From: Neptunicoccus cionae
Lineage (GTDB): Bacteria > Pseudomonadota > Alphaproteobacteria > Rhodobacterales > Rhodobacteraceae
Reading direction: 5' to 3'
Length of the DNA: 64,000 nt
Assembly: GCF_002860325.1 (NCBI RefSeq)
Contig: NZ_PKOJ01000005.1
Span: 124,001 to 188,000 of the forward strand
This document shows, piece by piece, positions 25,813 to 35,351 of the stretch. The translations under genes were made by a program, and so were the position numbers. The stretch's first letter is position 1. Every line of letters starts with the position of its first letter. A model generated the notes under the pieces. It saw nothing but the letters and a program-made list of their open reading frames with translations, was not told the DNA's origin and did not search any database.

Positions 25813-26490
25813 CTAGAACCCCTCTGATGCAGGTCGCAGGTCCAGTTCATGGGTCCAGGTCGACTTGGGCTGGTGTGCCAGCTGCCAGTATGCTTCGGCA
25901 ATATCCGCAGGGTTCATCATCTTTGCAGGATCGAGGCTGTGCAAATTGCGCGATCTGTCGGTGTCGATGATCCCGTCGAGTATTGCATGGCAAACGTGGA
26001 TGCCTTGGGGCTGGAATTCCCGCGCCAGAGATTGGGTCAGGCCGCGCAGGGCGAATTTGGCACTTGCGAAGGCCGAGAACCTTGCGCCGCCACGCAACGA
26101 TGCCGTCGCCCCTGACACAATAAATGAGCCGCCCTCGGGCAACATTGCGGGCAGGGTGGCTTGCGCCAGCAGGAACGCGGATTGCACCATCGAAGCCCAC
26201 GTCCGCTTGAAATCATCCAGACCTGTTTCACCAAAGGGCGCGATGACCAGTTCGGCTGTGTTGTGGATCACCACCTTTGGCGCACCGTGTTGTTTTATCA
26301 GGTCCGCCACAAGATCGGGCACTTGCTGTGCATCCGACAGATCAAGGGTTTGAAAAAGACCGGAAGGCCGGTCAGGCGCTGTCCGCCCGAGGCCGATAAC
26401 CTTAAATCCGTCCTGTTCAAATCGGGCGCAGAGGGATTGTCCGAGTCCCGCGCCAGCGCCAGCGACAAGGGCCAGAGGTTTTTGAGTCAT
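25813..26490 (-). CDS. SDR-family protein with Tyr replaced by Phe in the active site
   Basis: 225 residues. Cofactor motif VAGAGAGLGQSL is SDR-like and SGATAS supplies the catalytic Ser, but the YxxxK motif reads FASAK, so the acid/base Tyr is absent. A similar FxxAK form recurs, as far as I recall, in a group of poorly described SDR proteins with the downstream FALRGLTQSLAREF and DGIIDTDR stretches. It starts two bases after the cupin stop. It may bind NAD(P) without classical dehydrogenase chemistry. Confidence 0.82.
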   Translation of the reverse strand: MTQKPLALVAGAGAGLGQSLCARFEQDGFKVIGLGRTAPDRPSGLFQTLDLSDAQQVPDLVADLIKQHGAPKVVIHNTAELVIAPFGETGLDDFKRTWASMVQSAFLLAQATLPAMLPEGGSFIVSGATASLRGGARFSAFASAKFALRGLTQSLAREFQPQGIHVCHAILDGIIDTDRSRNLHSLDPAKMMNPADIAEAYWQLAHQPKSTWTHELDLRPASEGF

Positions 26491-26492
26491 AT

Positions 26493-27161
26493 TCACAGTT
26501 CCGGTGCTTTTGCATAGGCCAGATGGCCGGTTTTGATCCAGAGCTTTGCGCCATCCGGCCCCGCCGTCAGGGCCAGGGGATGACCATCTGGCAATCGCAA
26601 CCACGCGCCTTTTTCGAGTGTGTCGGTTTCGTCGAAAACAGAGCCTCCGATCACGAGCATTTCAATGCCGCCAGCATCGAATTTCGACAGCACAGCCCCC
26701 GCGTCCAAATGGTGGTAGGTAACAATCTCGCGGGGATCTCGGTGCAGTTCGGCTGTTGCGACACCATCAAGGGTCGGCCCGAGTTCTTCGGCCATGGATT
26801 TGCGGAACTGGGTGCGGTCCGCAGGATCAAACTGCCAGAGCTTCACAAAAATCGTACAACCTTCCTTTGATCCGGGTGTGTGCGATGTGGCGGGCGGATT
26901 GCGAACGTAGGTGCCGGCGGGATAATCGCCGTGTTCGTCCTGAAACACACCTTCCAGCACGATGAATTCCTCACCGCCGGTGTGAGTATGGGCCGAGAAC
27001 TGGCTGGCAGGTGCATAGCGCACGATCGAAGTCGCGCGGGCGACTTCTGCACCGATGCGGTCCAACATCCGCCGCTCTACACCGGGCATTGGGGACGCGA
27101 CCCAGTCGAGCTGTTCCGAATGGATAATGGCACGGGCGCTAAAGTCTGCGTTAATTTCCAC
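26493..27161 (-). CDS. ChrR-like cupin protein
   Basis: 222 residues with a duplicated cupin fold. The first domain has the metal-binding pattern [14 protein letters not shown] ... [17 protein letters not shown] of the ChrR anti-sigma cupin; the second (about 125-215) is degenerate. There is no zinc-binding anti-sigma domain at the N-terminus, so it is a free-standing cupin. GTG start with AAGGACACGACC upstream. It heads the cupin-SDR-flavin oxidase-TetR operon, suggesting a role in oxidative or electrophile stress. Confidence 0.82.
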   Translation of the reverse strand: MEINADFSARAIIHSEQLDWVASPMPGVERRMLDRIGAEVARATSIVRYAPASQFSAHTHTGGEEFIVLEGVFQDEHGDYPAGTYVRNPPATSHTPGSKEGCTIFVKLWQFDPADRTQFRKSMAEELGPTLDGVATAELHRDPREIVTYHHLDAGAVLSKFDAGGIEMLVIGGSVFDETDTLEKGAWLRLPDGHPLALTAGPDGAKLWIKTGHLAYAKAPEL

Positions 27162-27213
27162 GGTCGTGTCCTTGTGATCTGGCGGGCGATATAAGTGATG
27201 CTTGGCTGTCTGC

Positions 27214-27240
27214 CTACCAGTAGGTAGATAAACCTGTCAA
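27214..27240 (-). promoter_or_regulatory. Probable TetR operator with -35 element for cupin operon
   Basis: On the minus strand TTGACA (27240-27235) is followed eight bases later by CTACC-TACT-GGTAG (27227-27214), an inverted repeat of TetR-operator type located between -35 and the expected -10. The operon it drives ends with a tetR gene. Confidence 0.5.
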
Positions 27241-27424
27241 GCGTCAAAGAATCCGACAACACGGCACGGATGCCTGAAGTTGGTTAAAAAACAGGCATTT
27301 ACTACGCCTTTCTGACTTCTTCGGAATTTGAAAAAAAAATGGAACCATAGGGCTGCCCGTGCGTTGGGGCCCAGTACAGCAGAAACTGTGACCTTTTAAA
27401 TTCCGACAGTTGGAGCAATGCAGC

Positions 27425-28726
27425 ATGTTAAAACGCGTATTCTGGGCGACGAGCGCCGTAATTCTTATCGGCGCAGCGGGGTTCGGAATTTACGCGTATA
27501 AACCAGCTATCGAACCGGTTGACGCAAGCAGCCGGACCGCCTTTGATCCCGAAATCGTAGAGAAGGGGCGTGTGCTGGCGGCTGCGGGATATTGCAGCGA
27601 ATGTCACACAGCAGAGGGCGGAGCGCCCTTTGCCGGAAACTATCCGATGGACACTGGATTTGGGACGATCTACGCCACAAACCTCACACCTGCGATGGAA
27701 ACCGGTATCGGCAGCTACTCACCCGAGGCTTTCCGGCGCGCCATGAAAGAAGGCGTCCGCAGAGACGGGCGCCATCTGTTTCCTGCCTTCCCTTACAACC
27801 ATTTTACCAAAATGTCTGATGAAGATGTGGATGCGATCTACGCTTACATCATGACGGAAGTTCCCCCTGTGGAGCTGGAAACCAAGGAAAACGAACTGCC
27901 GTTTCCACTGGATTTACGCTTTCTTCAGGCAGGGTGGAAGCTGCTGTTTGTAGATTTTGACGACTACGCGGTCGATCCGGCCCATTCGGAAGAATGGAAC
28001 CGCGGGGCCTATCTCGCCGAAGGTCTGGCGCACTGCGGTGCCTGTCATACACCGCGCAATCCGTTGGGGGCCGAAATCGAAAGCGACCAATACGGGGGCG
28101 CACAGATCAACGGGTGGACGGCACCCGCCCTGACGCCCCAAAACGCTTCTGCGGTGCCTTGGACAGCAGCGGATTTCAAATCCTATCTGACAGAAGGTGT
28201 GTCCGCCAACCACGGAATTTCTGCAGGCCCGATGGGGCCGGTCGTCCACATTGGAATCCGCGAATTGCCGGAGTCCGATATTGATGCACTGAGCCTCTAT
28301 CTCGGGGAAAAATCGGGGACAAACAATGGTGATCCCGTAGACACTTCGGCTGTAGCCAGCAGTCTGGAGCGGGGACGGCCCGATCCGCAGTACCGTAAGG
28401 ATCAGGGCGAGCGGTTATATGCAACCGCCTGTGCCTCTTGCCATTACAACACGGAACAGATTGCGGCAGGTCGCCCCGATCTCGGCATCAACTCGGCGAC
28501 AAATCTGGATACGCCGGACAACCTGATCCATGTGATCCTTGACGGCGTCAGCGGGCCGGAAGGCATTGACGGGGTGGTTATGCCGGGTTTTCGCGATGCG
28601 CTCAGCCCGACGGAAATAACCGCAATTGCAGCCTATTTGCGGGATGCCCGCGCGAACCAACCTGCGTGGCCTGATCTGGCTCAAACCGTTACCCGCCTGA
28701 GCAATACCGCTGCACCAGCCGAATAA
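27425..28726 (+). CDS. Tri-heme membrane-anchored cytochrome c
   Basis: 433 residues: an N-terminal signal/anchor helix (about 5-25) and three CxxCH heme sites at residues 57 (CSECH), 204 (CGACH) and 336 (CASCH). This three-domain cytochrome is the electron-accepting subunit of periplasmic alcohol dehydrogenases and molybdenum aldehyde dehydrogenases, passing electrons to the quinone pool or a terminal oxidase. ATG at 27425 has TTGGAGC upstream. The next two genes encode the iron-sulfur and molybdenum subunits, 20 and minus 8 bases apart, so the three form one complex. Confidence 0.9.
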   Translation: MLKRVFWATSAVILIGAAGFGIYAYKPAIEPVDASSRTAFDPEIVEKGRVLAAAGYCSECHTAEGGAPFAGNYPMDTGFGTIYATNLTPAMETGIGSYSPEAFRRAMKEGVRRDGRHLFPAFPYNHFTKMSDEDVDAIYAYIMTEVPPVELETKENELPFPLDLRFLQAGWKLLFVDFDDYAVDPAHSEEWNRGAYLAEGLAHCGACHTPRNPLGAEIESDQYGGAQINGWTAPALTPQNASAVPWTAADFKSYLTEGVSANHGISAGPMGPVVHIGIRELPESDIDALSLYLGEKSGTNNGDPVDTSAVASSLERGRPDPQYRKDQGERLYATACASCHYNTEQIAAGRPDLGINSATNLDTPDNLIHVILDGVSGPEGIDGVVMPGFRDALSPTEITAIAAYLRDARANQPAWPDLAQTVTRLSNTAAPAE

Positions 28727-28746
28727 TCCTGAAGGGGATCAGACAG

Positions 28747-29223
28747 ATGATAGAATTTGAAATCAACGGAAAGCCCGTCAGTGTCGATGCGGACCCGGAC
28801 ACGCCCCTGCTGTGGGCCATCCGCGACGAGATCGGTTTGACAGGAACGAAATTCGGCTGCGGTATTGGCATGTGTGGTGCCTGCACGGTTCATGTGGGCG
28901 GGCGCGCGACACGGTCCTGCATTACGCCGGTTTCCGCGGTTGAAGGCACCTCAATCACAACAATCGAGGGGCTGTCCCCGCAGGATAACCACCCTGTTCA
29001 AGAGGCATGGCGCAATCTGCGGGTGCCGCAATGCGGTTACTGCCAGTCCGGCCAGATCATGCAGGCTGCTGCCCTGCTACAAGATATTCCCGCCCCGACA
29101 GACGAAGACATTGATGCGGTGATGACAGGAAATCTGTGCCGTTGCATGACCTATCCGCGCATTCGCAACGCTGTCCGCGAAGCGGCAGCAGCTATGACAC
29201 AAGGAAACTCTGACAATGGCTAA
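28747..29223 (+). CDS. [2Fe-2S] subunit of molybdenum dehydrogenase (IorA/AldG-like)
   Basis: 158 residues with both iron-sulfur sites of the xanthine oxidase family: plant-type cluster C38, C43, C46, C58 ([13 protein letters not shown]) and the helical-domain cluster C96, C99, C131, C133 (QCGYCQSGQ ... LCRC). No signal peptide; such subunits are usually carried across the membrane with the Tat-exported Mo subunit. It links the molybdenum cofactor to the tri-heme cytochrome. RBS GAAGGGG. Confidence 0.92.
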   Translation: MIEFEINGKPVSVDADPDTPLLWAIRDEIGLTGTKFGCGIGMCGACTVHVGGRATRSCITPVSAVEGTSITTIEGLSPQDNHPVQEAWRNLRVPQCGYCQSGQIMQAAALLQDIPAPTDEDIDAVMTGNLCRCMTYPRIRNAVREAAAAMTQGNSDNG

Positions 29224-31570
29224 TCTTCTTTCCCGTCTGCGACAGAGCACAAGCACCGTGACCGGCTCCGCCGGTGCGCAAACCCAATCAGGATCGGATC
29301 TTACCCGTCGCGGCTTCCTTGTGTCGGCAACGGCTGCGGGTGCTGCATTCGGCTTTCCTCTGACAGGGCAGGCCGCAATGGACCCTGAAGCCGCAGATGG
29401 TGTTCCGCCCAAACCTGACGGGGCCACCTTCGAGCCGACGATCTGGTACTGGATTGACAGCGAAGGCCTGGTCAATGTGAACATTATCCGCGCTGAAATG
29501 GGCCAGCATGTTGGCACAGCAATCGCGCGCATCCTTGCAGATGAACTGGAAGTGGCATGGGATAACGTGCGGATCACCCATGTGGATAGCGCCGAAAAAT
29601 GGGGTACGATGGTAACGGGCGGCAGCTGGTCTGTCTGGCAAAGCTGGCCGGTTTACCGGAAGGCCGGTGCCGCTGGCCGGGTTGCATTGATCGAAGCCGC
29701 AGCAGAAAAATGGGGCGTCGATCCGTCGACCTGTGAGGCGCGCGATGGCACTGTCAGCGATGGCACCAACACGGAAAGCTATGCGTCGCTCGTGGCTGAA
29801 GGCTTGCAGCGCTCTTTCACCGAAGAAGAGTTAAACGCGCTCCCGTTGAAACCCCACGGCGAACTCCGGCTTGTTGGCAAGGATGTCAAAGCGCTAGATA
29901 TTGATACGAAAACCAACGGTCAGGCAATTTACGGTCTGGATGCGTCGGTGGACGGGATGGTCTATGCCGTGCCGCTGATCCCGCCAACGCGTTTGGGGTC
30001 TTCAGTGGTTTCCGTCGATGACAGCGGGGCAAAGGACGTCAAAGGCTATCTGCAGACCATCACCCTTGAAGACCCGTCCGGCACGGTGCCCGGTTGGGTT
30101 GTGGTGTTGGGGGAAACCCTGATGGCGGCAAAAACCGCCTCAGATTACGTGACGGTCGACTGGCAGGCAGGAGAGCACGCAGGTGTCAGCGAAGAAGACA
30201 TCAATGCCCGCTCCCGCGAATTGATTGCGGATGAAAATTACGGCGCGATCCTGCCTTCGGACAATCCTGACAGCGCGTCGGCCTTTGATGCAGCGGCGGA
30301 TGTGCTGGAGGCTGAATATGTCACGCAAACCGTTCTGCATTTCCAGTTGGAACCGGCCAATGCGACAGTGTTCCGGAACGAAGACGGTGTCTGGGAAATC
30401 CACACCGGCAACCAGTGGCAATCCCTGATCCTGCCGACCCTTTCGGCAGCCCTTGAGGCGCCTGCCGACCAGATTGTAATGCGCACCTATATGCTTGGTG
30501 GCGGGTTTGGCCGACGCCTGAACGGGGATTACGCGGTTCCGGCGGCGCTGGCCTCCAAGGCACTGGGCGGGAAACCTGTCAAACTGGTGTTCATGCGCGA
30601 AGACGATGCGAAGTTTGACAGCCCGCGATCCCCTTCGGTGCAGCAGTTGCGTATGGCCTTTGACGATGCAAAGGCCGTAACGGGTATGGATCATAACGCC
30701 GCTGCCGGATGGCCCACACAGGTGATGGTGCCCTCCTTCATGCCAAAGGGTGTGAACGACGAACCCTATGATCCCTTCGCCATTGACGGTGCGGACCACT
30801 GGTATGATGTCGGCGCACTGCGGGTGCGGGCGATTTCCAACGATCTGGCCAACGCGACCTTCCGCCCGGGCTGGTTGCGGTCCGTGGGGCCGGGCTGGAC
30901 GAATTTTGCGGTCGAAAGCTTTATGGACGAAGCGGCCCATCGCGTCGGAGAAGATCCGCTGGCCTTCCGGTTGAAACATCTGACTGCGAAGGGGCAAAAT
31001 GCGGGCTCTGCGCCCAATTCGGTGGGCGGTGCATCACGGCAGGCCAATGTGCTGCGCCGTGTCGCGGAAATGTCGAATTACGGCAACGCCGATCTGCCGG
31101 CAGATACGGCCATCGGACTTGCCACAACATTCGGTCAGTCCCGCACCATGCCCACTTGGGTAGGCGGTGCGGTGCAACTGCACGTCAATCGGGATACCGG
31201 TTACATCGACATTCAGAAAATGTGGCTCAGCTTTGATTGCGGTACTGTGGTTGATCCTGACAGCGCGCTTGCCCAATGCGAGGGTGCCGCACTGTGGGGG
31301 TTGTCTATGGCGCTTTATGAAGGGACGCGCTTTGAAGACGGCAATGTGGTGGACCGGAACCTTGGTACCTACACCCCGTTGCGGATGATCGACACGCCAG
31401 AGATGGAGATCGAGTTTGTGGACAGCAGTGAAGTGCCTGTCGGTCTGGGAGAGCCGGGCACAACCGTTATCGCCCCTGCAATCGCAAATGCGATCTATAA
31501 CGCAGTCGGAGCGCGGTTGCGCAGCCTGCCCATCACGCCGGATGCCGTGGTCGCTGCACTGAAGGAATAG
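29216..31570 (+). CDS. Molybdopterin-binding subunit, Tat-exported (IorB/aldehyde dehydrogenase type)
   Basis: 784-residue catalytic subunit of the xanthine oxidase family, single-polypeptide IorB arrangement. A Tat motif TRRGFLV (residues 30-36) precedes a hydrophobic stretch, placing it in the periplasm. [17 protein letters not shown] in the middle binds the cofactor and [13 protein letters not shown] near the C-terminus supplies the catalytic Glu. It overlaps the [2Fe-2S] gene by 8 bases. With the tri-heme cytochrome the complex resembles acetic-acid-bacterial AldFGH and isoquinoline oxidoreductase; oxidation of an aldehyde or N-heterocycle at the outer face of the membrane is likely. Confidence 0.9.
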   Translation: MANLLSRLRQSTSTVTGSAGAQTQSGSDLTRRGFLVSATAAGAAFGFPLTGQAAMDPEAADGVPPKPDGATFEPTIWYWIDSEGLVNVNIIRAEMGQHVGTAIARILADELEVAWDNVRITHVDSAEKWGTMVTGGSWSVWQSWPVYRKAGAAGRVALIEAAAEKWGVDPSTCEARDGTVSDGTNTESYASLVAEGLQRSFTEEELNALPLKPHGELRLVGKDVKALDIDTKTNGQAIYGLDASVDGMVYAVPLIPPTRLGSSVVSVDDSGAKDVKGYLQTITLEDPSGTVPGWVVVLGETLMAAKTASDYVTVDWQAGEHAGVSEEDINARSRELIADENYGAILPSDNPDSASAFDAAADVLEAEYVTQTVLHFQLEPANATVFRNEDGVWEIHTGNQWQSLILPTLSAALEAPADQIVMRTYMLGGGFGRRLNGDYAVPAALASKALGGKPVKLVFMREDDAKFDSPRSPSVQQLRMAFDDAKAVTGMDHNAAAGWPTQVMVPSFMPKGVNDEPYDPFAIDGADHWYDVGALRVRAISNDLANATFRPGWLRSVGPGWTNFAVESFMDEAAHRVGEDPLAFRLKHLTAKGQNAGSAPNSVGGASRQANVLRRVAEMSNYGNADLPADTAIGLATTFGQSRTMPTWVGGAVQLHVNRDTGYIDIQKMWLSFDCGTVVDPDSALAQCEGAALWGLSMALYEGTRFEDGNVVDRNLGTYTPLRMIDTPEMEIEFVDSSEVPVGLGEPGTTVIAPAIANAIYNAVGARLRSLPITPDAVVAALKE

Positions 31571-31586
31571 CGCGGTTTGCAGGAAA

Positions 31587-31618
31587 GGGGCGGGCAGGCG
31601 GCAAAGCCTGACTGCCCC
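31587..31618. terminator. Bidirectional hairpin between Mo dehydrogenase and cyd genes
   Basis: GGGGCGGGCAGGC and GCCTGACTGCCCC (31587-31599 / 31606-31618) form a 13-base stem with two mismatches in the 51-base gap between convergent genes. There is no long T-run on either side. Confidence 0.45.
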
Positions 31619-31621
31619 GTT

Positions 31622-31771
31622 TCAGGTGATCCACAACCTGATCACAAAAGCGAGTGCGCCAACCGTGCCAACCCCTGCAAGCCAGAGCAGCACAAACCAA
31701 CCCAGTCGCCGCAGCAGGCTTTGCGCAGGCTGGTGCGGCCGGGGTTGTTCCGGCGTTTTCGGCGCTGTCAT
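31622..31771 (-). CDS. DUF2474 small membrane protein of cytochrome bd/CIO
   Basis: 49-residue protein, one hydrophobic helix (about 23-46) after a Pro/Gln-rich cytoplasmic start, with the LRRLGWFVLLWLAGV core of DUF2474. These small proteins regularly follow cydB of CIO-type oxidases and are thought to be a CydX-like accessory. The ATG overlaps the cydB stop as ATGA, so it is translationally coupled. It is easily missed because of its length. Confidence 0.8.
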   Translation of the reverse strand: MTAPKTPEQPRPHQPAQSLLRRLGWFVLLWLAGVGTVGALAFVIRLWIT

Positions 31772-32802
31772 CAGTGGTACCCTGCTTGTGGATCGACCTT
31801 ACCGCGAAAGACCCAATAGGCGTAAGCGGTATAAGCAAGAATAACAGGGATCAACACACAGGCCCCGACCAGCATGAACAGTTGCGCCTTATAAGGCGCT
31901 GCCGCCTCGTAGATGGTTACTTCGGTCGGAACCACATAAGGAAACATGGAAACCCCGAGCCCGACAAAACACAACGCAAAGATGCCAAGTGTCAGAATGA
32001 ACGGCCAATGGTCGTGCCGGTGTATGTGCAAGGCGCGAAACATCATTGCGGCCAGCGCTATAACCGCCAATCCGACCAGAACCGCCAGCGCGATGTTCCA
32101 ACCCTCAAACCAGCGGCTGTAATAGCCTTCCTGAAGGAACGGGGTCCACAGGCTGACAACGCCGATAAATCCGACAGTGGCAAGGCCCAGCGTCCATGCG
32201 CGCTTGCGCATCCGCTCTTGCAGGTCTCCGCTGGTTTTCATCACCAGCCACGTCGCCCCCAGCAGCATGTAACCCACCATGACAGCAACTCCGACGGTCA
32301 GGGAAAACGGCGTCAGCCAGTCCCACCAACCACCGGAGTAAGTCCGAGCGGCCTTGTCGATTTGAATACCTTGCAATAAGGCCCCAAGCGCGATGCCCTG
32401 ACTTAGCGAAGCCACGCCGGACCCGCCGATAAAGGCGATATCCCAAACGCGGCGCCACCTTTCGGTGCGCCAGCGGAATTCAAAGGCTACACCGCGAAAG
32501 ATCAGGGCCAGCAGCATGGCAATAATCGGTGCATAAAGCGCGGGCAGGATCAGCGCATAGGCCAGCGGGAAGGCGGCGAACAAGCCGCCACCGCCAAGCA
32601 CCAGCCATGTTTCGTTTCCGTCCCAGACCGGCGCGACAGAATTCATCATCACATCCCGATCGTCCCGTTTCCGTTCGCTGGCAAACAACATGCCAAGCCC
32701 CAGGTCGAAGCCGTCGAGGATGACATAGACCAGCACGGCAAAGGCAATCAGAAACGCCCAGACGAGTGTAAGATCAAAAGAGATTCCATCAGCAAGTGGC
32801 AT
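31771..32802 (-). CDS. cydB: Cytochrome bd-type (CIO) quinol oxidase subunit II
   Basis: 343-residue membrane protein with about nine helices. The N-terminus contains VYVILDGFDLGLGML and the APVWDGNETWLVLGGGGLFAAFP motif that is nearly invariant in CydB. It forms the cyanide-insensitive/bd-type quinol oxidase with CydA (3 bases upstream), reducing oxygen to water with ubiquinol. No cydDC assembly genes are in the window. Confidence 0.93.
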   Translation of the reverse strand: MPLADGISFDLTLVWAFLIAFAVLVYVILDGFDLGLGMLFASERKRDDRDVMMNSVAPVWDGNETWLVLGGGGLFAAFPLAYALILPALYAPIIAMLLALIFRGVAFEFRWRTERWRRVWDIAFIGGSGVASLSQGIALGALLQGIQIDKAARTYSGGWWDWLTPFSLTVGVAVMVGYMLLGATWLVMKTSGDLQERMRKRAWTLGLATVGFIGVVSLWTPFLQEGYYSRWFEGWNIALAVLVGLAVIALAAMMFRALHIHRHDHWPFILTLGIFALCFVGLGVSMFPYVVPTEVTIYEAAAPYKAQLFMLVGACVLIPVILAYTAYAYWVFRGKVDPQAGYH

Positions 32803-32805
32803 GTC

Positions 32806-34254
32806 TCATTCTCCCCTTTGGGTGTCTTGCGGGTGGTGTGCCCTGTCTTCATGTGCAGGGGAAATCCCTGCGGCGCGAACGGGGCCTTCGGTAATGTCTT
32901 TCAGGCTCGGCTCATCGTACATCGGTGCATGGTTCATCAGACGCAGGATATAGAAGGTTCCTGCGCCAAACACTGCAAAATAGATTACGATAAAAGCGAT
33001 CAGGGACGTACCAACAGCCGCCGCGTCCAGAGGTGCCGCACTTTGGGAGGTGCGCAACAGCCCGTAAACCGTGAACGGTTGGCGGCCGACCTCTGTTGTG
33101 ACCCATCCGGCAAGAACCGCAACCAGTCCGGAAGGGGCCATTGCAAAGGCAGCGCGGTGCAGCCACGGGCTGTCGAACAAACGCCCGCGCCAGCGGGCCC
33201 ACAAAGACCACAACCCGACGCCAAGCATCCCGAAGCCAAGGGCAACCATGATGCGGAAGGCCCAGAAAACGATGCCGACAGGGGGTTGGTCCGCAACCGG
33301 AATAGTATCCAGCCCGTCAAGGGGGGCATCCAGATCGTGCTTGAGGATCAGGGAGCTTAGCTTTGGTATCCCCACGGCATAGTCCAGCCGCTGTTCGCTC
33401 TGGTTCGGTATGCCAAACAGATAAAGCGGTGCGCCGTCGGGGTGGCTTTCGAAATGGCCCTCCATCGCCATCACTTTGGCAGGTTGGTGTTCCAGCGTGT
33501 TCAGCCCGTGCATGTCTCCGAGGAAAATTTGTACCGGTGCCACGATCGCCGCCATCCACATGGCCATAGAGAACATGGTTTTGGTGGCGGCGCCCACAGG
33601 CTCGGCTTTTCTGCGATAGCGCAACAGGTGAAACGCTGCGACACCCCCCACAATGAACGCCGTTGTCAGATAGGCGGCCGTGACCGTATGGGCCAGACGA
33701 TAGGGGAAGGACGGATTGAAGACGATTTCCAGAAAGTTCTCCGGCATGAACTGGCCGGTCTCCGGATCAATTGAAAACCCCGCCGGCGTTTGCATCCAGC
33801 TGTTCACCGAAATGATCCAGAACGCCGAGAAAAACGTCCCCACCGCAACGGCGCTACAGGCGAACATGTGCAAACCGGGACCGACTTTGTCCCGCCCGAA
33901 CAGCATGATGCCAAGAAAACCTGCTTCCAGAAAGAAGGCGCTAAGCACTTCATAGGCCATAGGCGCACCGATAACCGGCCCCGCCTTATCCGAAAATACG
34001 GACCAGTTGGTGCCGAACTGGTAAGACATCACAATGCCCGAGACGACTCCCATAGCGAAAGCAAGTGCGAAAATTTTAGTCCAGTAACGGAAAAGATCGA
34101 GGTATTTGTGCTCTTTCGTCCACAGCCACAGGCCGTTCAGCACTGCAAGGTAACTTGCAAGGCCAATGGTGAAAGCCGGAAACAGGAAATGGAAACTGAC
34201 CGTAAAGGCGAACTGGATCCGCGCGAGAAGAACAGCATCAAACGAGTCAAACAT
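32806..34254 (-). CDS. cydA: Cytochrome bd-type (CIO) quinol oxidase subunit I
   Basis: 482-residue heme-binding subunit. The N-terminus LARIQFAFTVSFHFLFPAFTIG carries the helix-1 His region, and GWVTTEVGRQPFTVYGLLRT is the conserved quinol-site stretch. The loop between helices 6 and 7 is short, which marks the CIO subclass, known for low cyanide sensitivity and often lacking heme d. Start chosen at the ATG giving MFDSFDAVLLARIQF; a longer in-frame start adds 25 unconserved residues. cydB and DUF2474 follow in one operon. Confidence 0.93.
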   Translation of the reverse strand: MFDSFDAVLLARIQFAFTVSFHFLFPAFTIGLASYLAVLNGLWLWTKEHKYLDLFRYWTKIFALAFAMGVVSGIVMSYQFGTNWSVFSDKAGPVIGAPMAYEVLSAFFLEAGFLGIMLFGRDKVGPGLHMFACSAVAVGTFFSAFWIISVNSWMQTPAGFSIDPETGQFMPENFLEIVFNPSFPYRLAHTVTAAYLTTAFIVGGVAAFHLLRYRRKAEPVGAATKTMFSMAMWMAAIVAPVQIFLGDMHGLNTLEHQPAKVMAMEGHFESHPDGAPLYLFGIPNQSEQRLDYAVGIPKLSSLILKHDLDAPLDGLDTIPVADQPPVGIVFWAFRIMVALGFGMLGVGLWSLWARWRGRLFDSPWLHRAAFAMAPSGLVAVLAGWVTTEVGRQPFTVYGLLRTSQSAAPLDAAAVGTSLIAFIVIYFAVFGAGTFYILRLMNHAPMYDEPSLKDITEGPVRAAGISPAHEDRAHHPQDTQRGE

Positions 34255-34589
34255 GGGGTGCCTTTCCACAGATGCCGCTGAAGATTGTGCTTCACCGGCA
34301 AACTTCAAGGTAGCTGACAACCAACGCAAAGTATCGCGTGGTTGCCTTCAACCTAATCCAATTTCGCGGAGGTTAAATGCGACGAAATGGTAGGCCCCGA
34401 AGGGTGTGGAAGGAGCGAAGTCAGTGTAGCTTTTCTTCCCGATCCAAAACCGGCGAAATGCGCTTAATTTGTAGACGCTTTGCCCCCTCACTTTGAGACA
34501 AGGAAGCCGGCAGGGGGGCAAGCAATCACAGCGCCGCGTTCACACGCGAAGTGGTGCAGCAGATAACGGACGACTTTCCGCGTACCTGA
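34255..34589. other. 335-bp gap between cydA promoter side and amino acid ABC operon end
   Basis: No gene is seen here. The left part must hold the cydAB promoter. A TTGCCCCC (34480-34487) / GGGGGCAA (34514-34521) inverted repeat with a 26-base spacer lies behind the ABC ATPase gene and may mark the end of that operon, but without a T-run. A smaller ATTTCG/CGAAAT pair is near 34361-34389. Confidence 0.4.
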
Positions 34590-35351
34590 TTAAGCGGGTC
34601 CGGTCTTTGCCACGCGCCGTAAGAAGGCCTGCGTTCGCGGGTCTTGTGGATTTTCAAGAAGGTTTTCCGGCGTGCCTTGTTCGACGATCTGTCCGTCGGA
34701 CATGAAAATGATCCGATCCGCAATTTCTTTGGCGAACTGCATTTCATGCGTGACGATCAACATCGTCTGGCCCTTTTCGGCAACACGGCGCATCAGGTCG
34801 AGAACTTCGCCAACCCATTCCGGATCAAGCGCGGAGGTAGGTTCATCAAACAGCATCAATTCGGCATCCAGCGCCATTGCGCGGCCTATACCGATACGCT
34901 GCTGTTGCCCGCCCGACAGCGCCGCCGGATAGGATTCCGCTTTGTCGATCAAACCGGTTTCCCGCAGGGTCTCGTCTGCGCGGGCGCGGGCATCCGCTTT
35001 GGACTGGCCCTTAACGGTCACGAGCGCTTGGGTGATGTTTTCCCGTGCGGTCTTGTTTGCAAAGAGCGCATAGTTCTGAAAAACGAAGGAGGTTCTGCGC
35101 CGCAGTGCAAGAATGTCCGAACGTGAAGCCGTTTCGGCGTCAACGGTCAGATCCCCAACCCGGATGACGCCTGTCTCCGGTCTATCAAGAAAGTTCAGGC
35201 ACCTCAGCAAGGTCGATTTTCCGGTACCCGACGGTCCAATGATAACCACCCGTTCGCCGGTTGCGATATCCAAAGAGATATCGTCCAGAACGGTGGTCTC
35301 GCCAAATGATTTGCGCAGACCTTTGATGGAAATGGCAGCCTGTGATGTCAT
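34590..35351 (-). CDS. Polar amino acid ABC transporter ATP-binding protein
   Basis: 253-residue ATPase. Walker A GPSGTGKST (about 39-47), signature LSGGQQQR, Walker B LMLFDEPTSALDP and switch His in VTHEM are complete, and the spacing is that of the GlnQ/TcyC family. Its ATG overlaps the permease stop. It energises import by the permease and binding protein encoded just upstream. Confidence 0.93.
   Translation of the reverse strand: MTSQAAISIKGLRKSFGETTVLDDISLDIATGERVVIIGPSGTGKSTLLRCLNFLDRPETGVIRVGDLTVDAETASRSDILALRRRTSFVFQNYALFANKTARENITQALVTVKGQSKADARARADETLRETGLIDKAESYPAALSGGQQQRIGIGRAMALDAELMLFDEPTSALDPEWVGEVLDLMRRVAEKGQTMLIVTHEMQFAKEIADRIIFMSDGQIVEQGTPENLLENPQDPRTQAFLRRVAKTGPA

Noticed and set aside
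27270-27298. ATGCCTG / CAGGCAT inverted repeat before the cytochrome c gene
   Set aside because: Only 7-base arms with a 15-base spacer and no T-run; too weak to call an operator or terminator.
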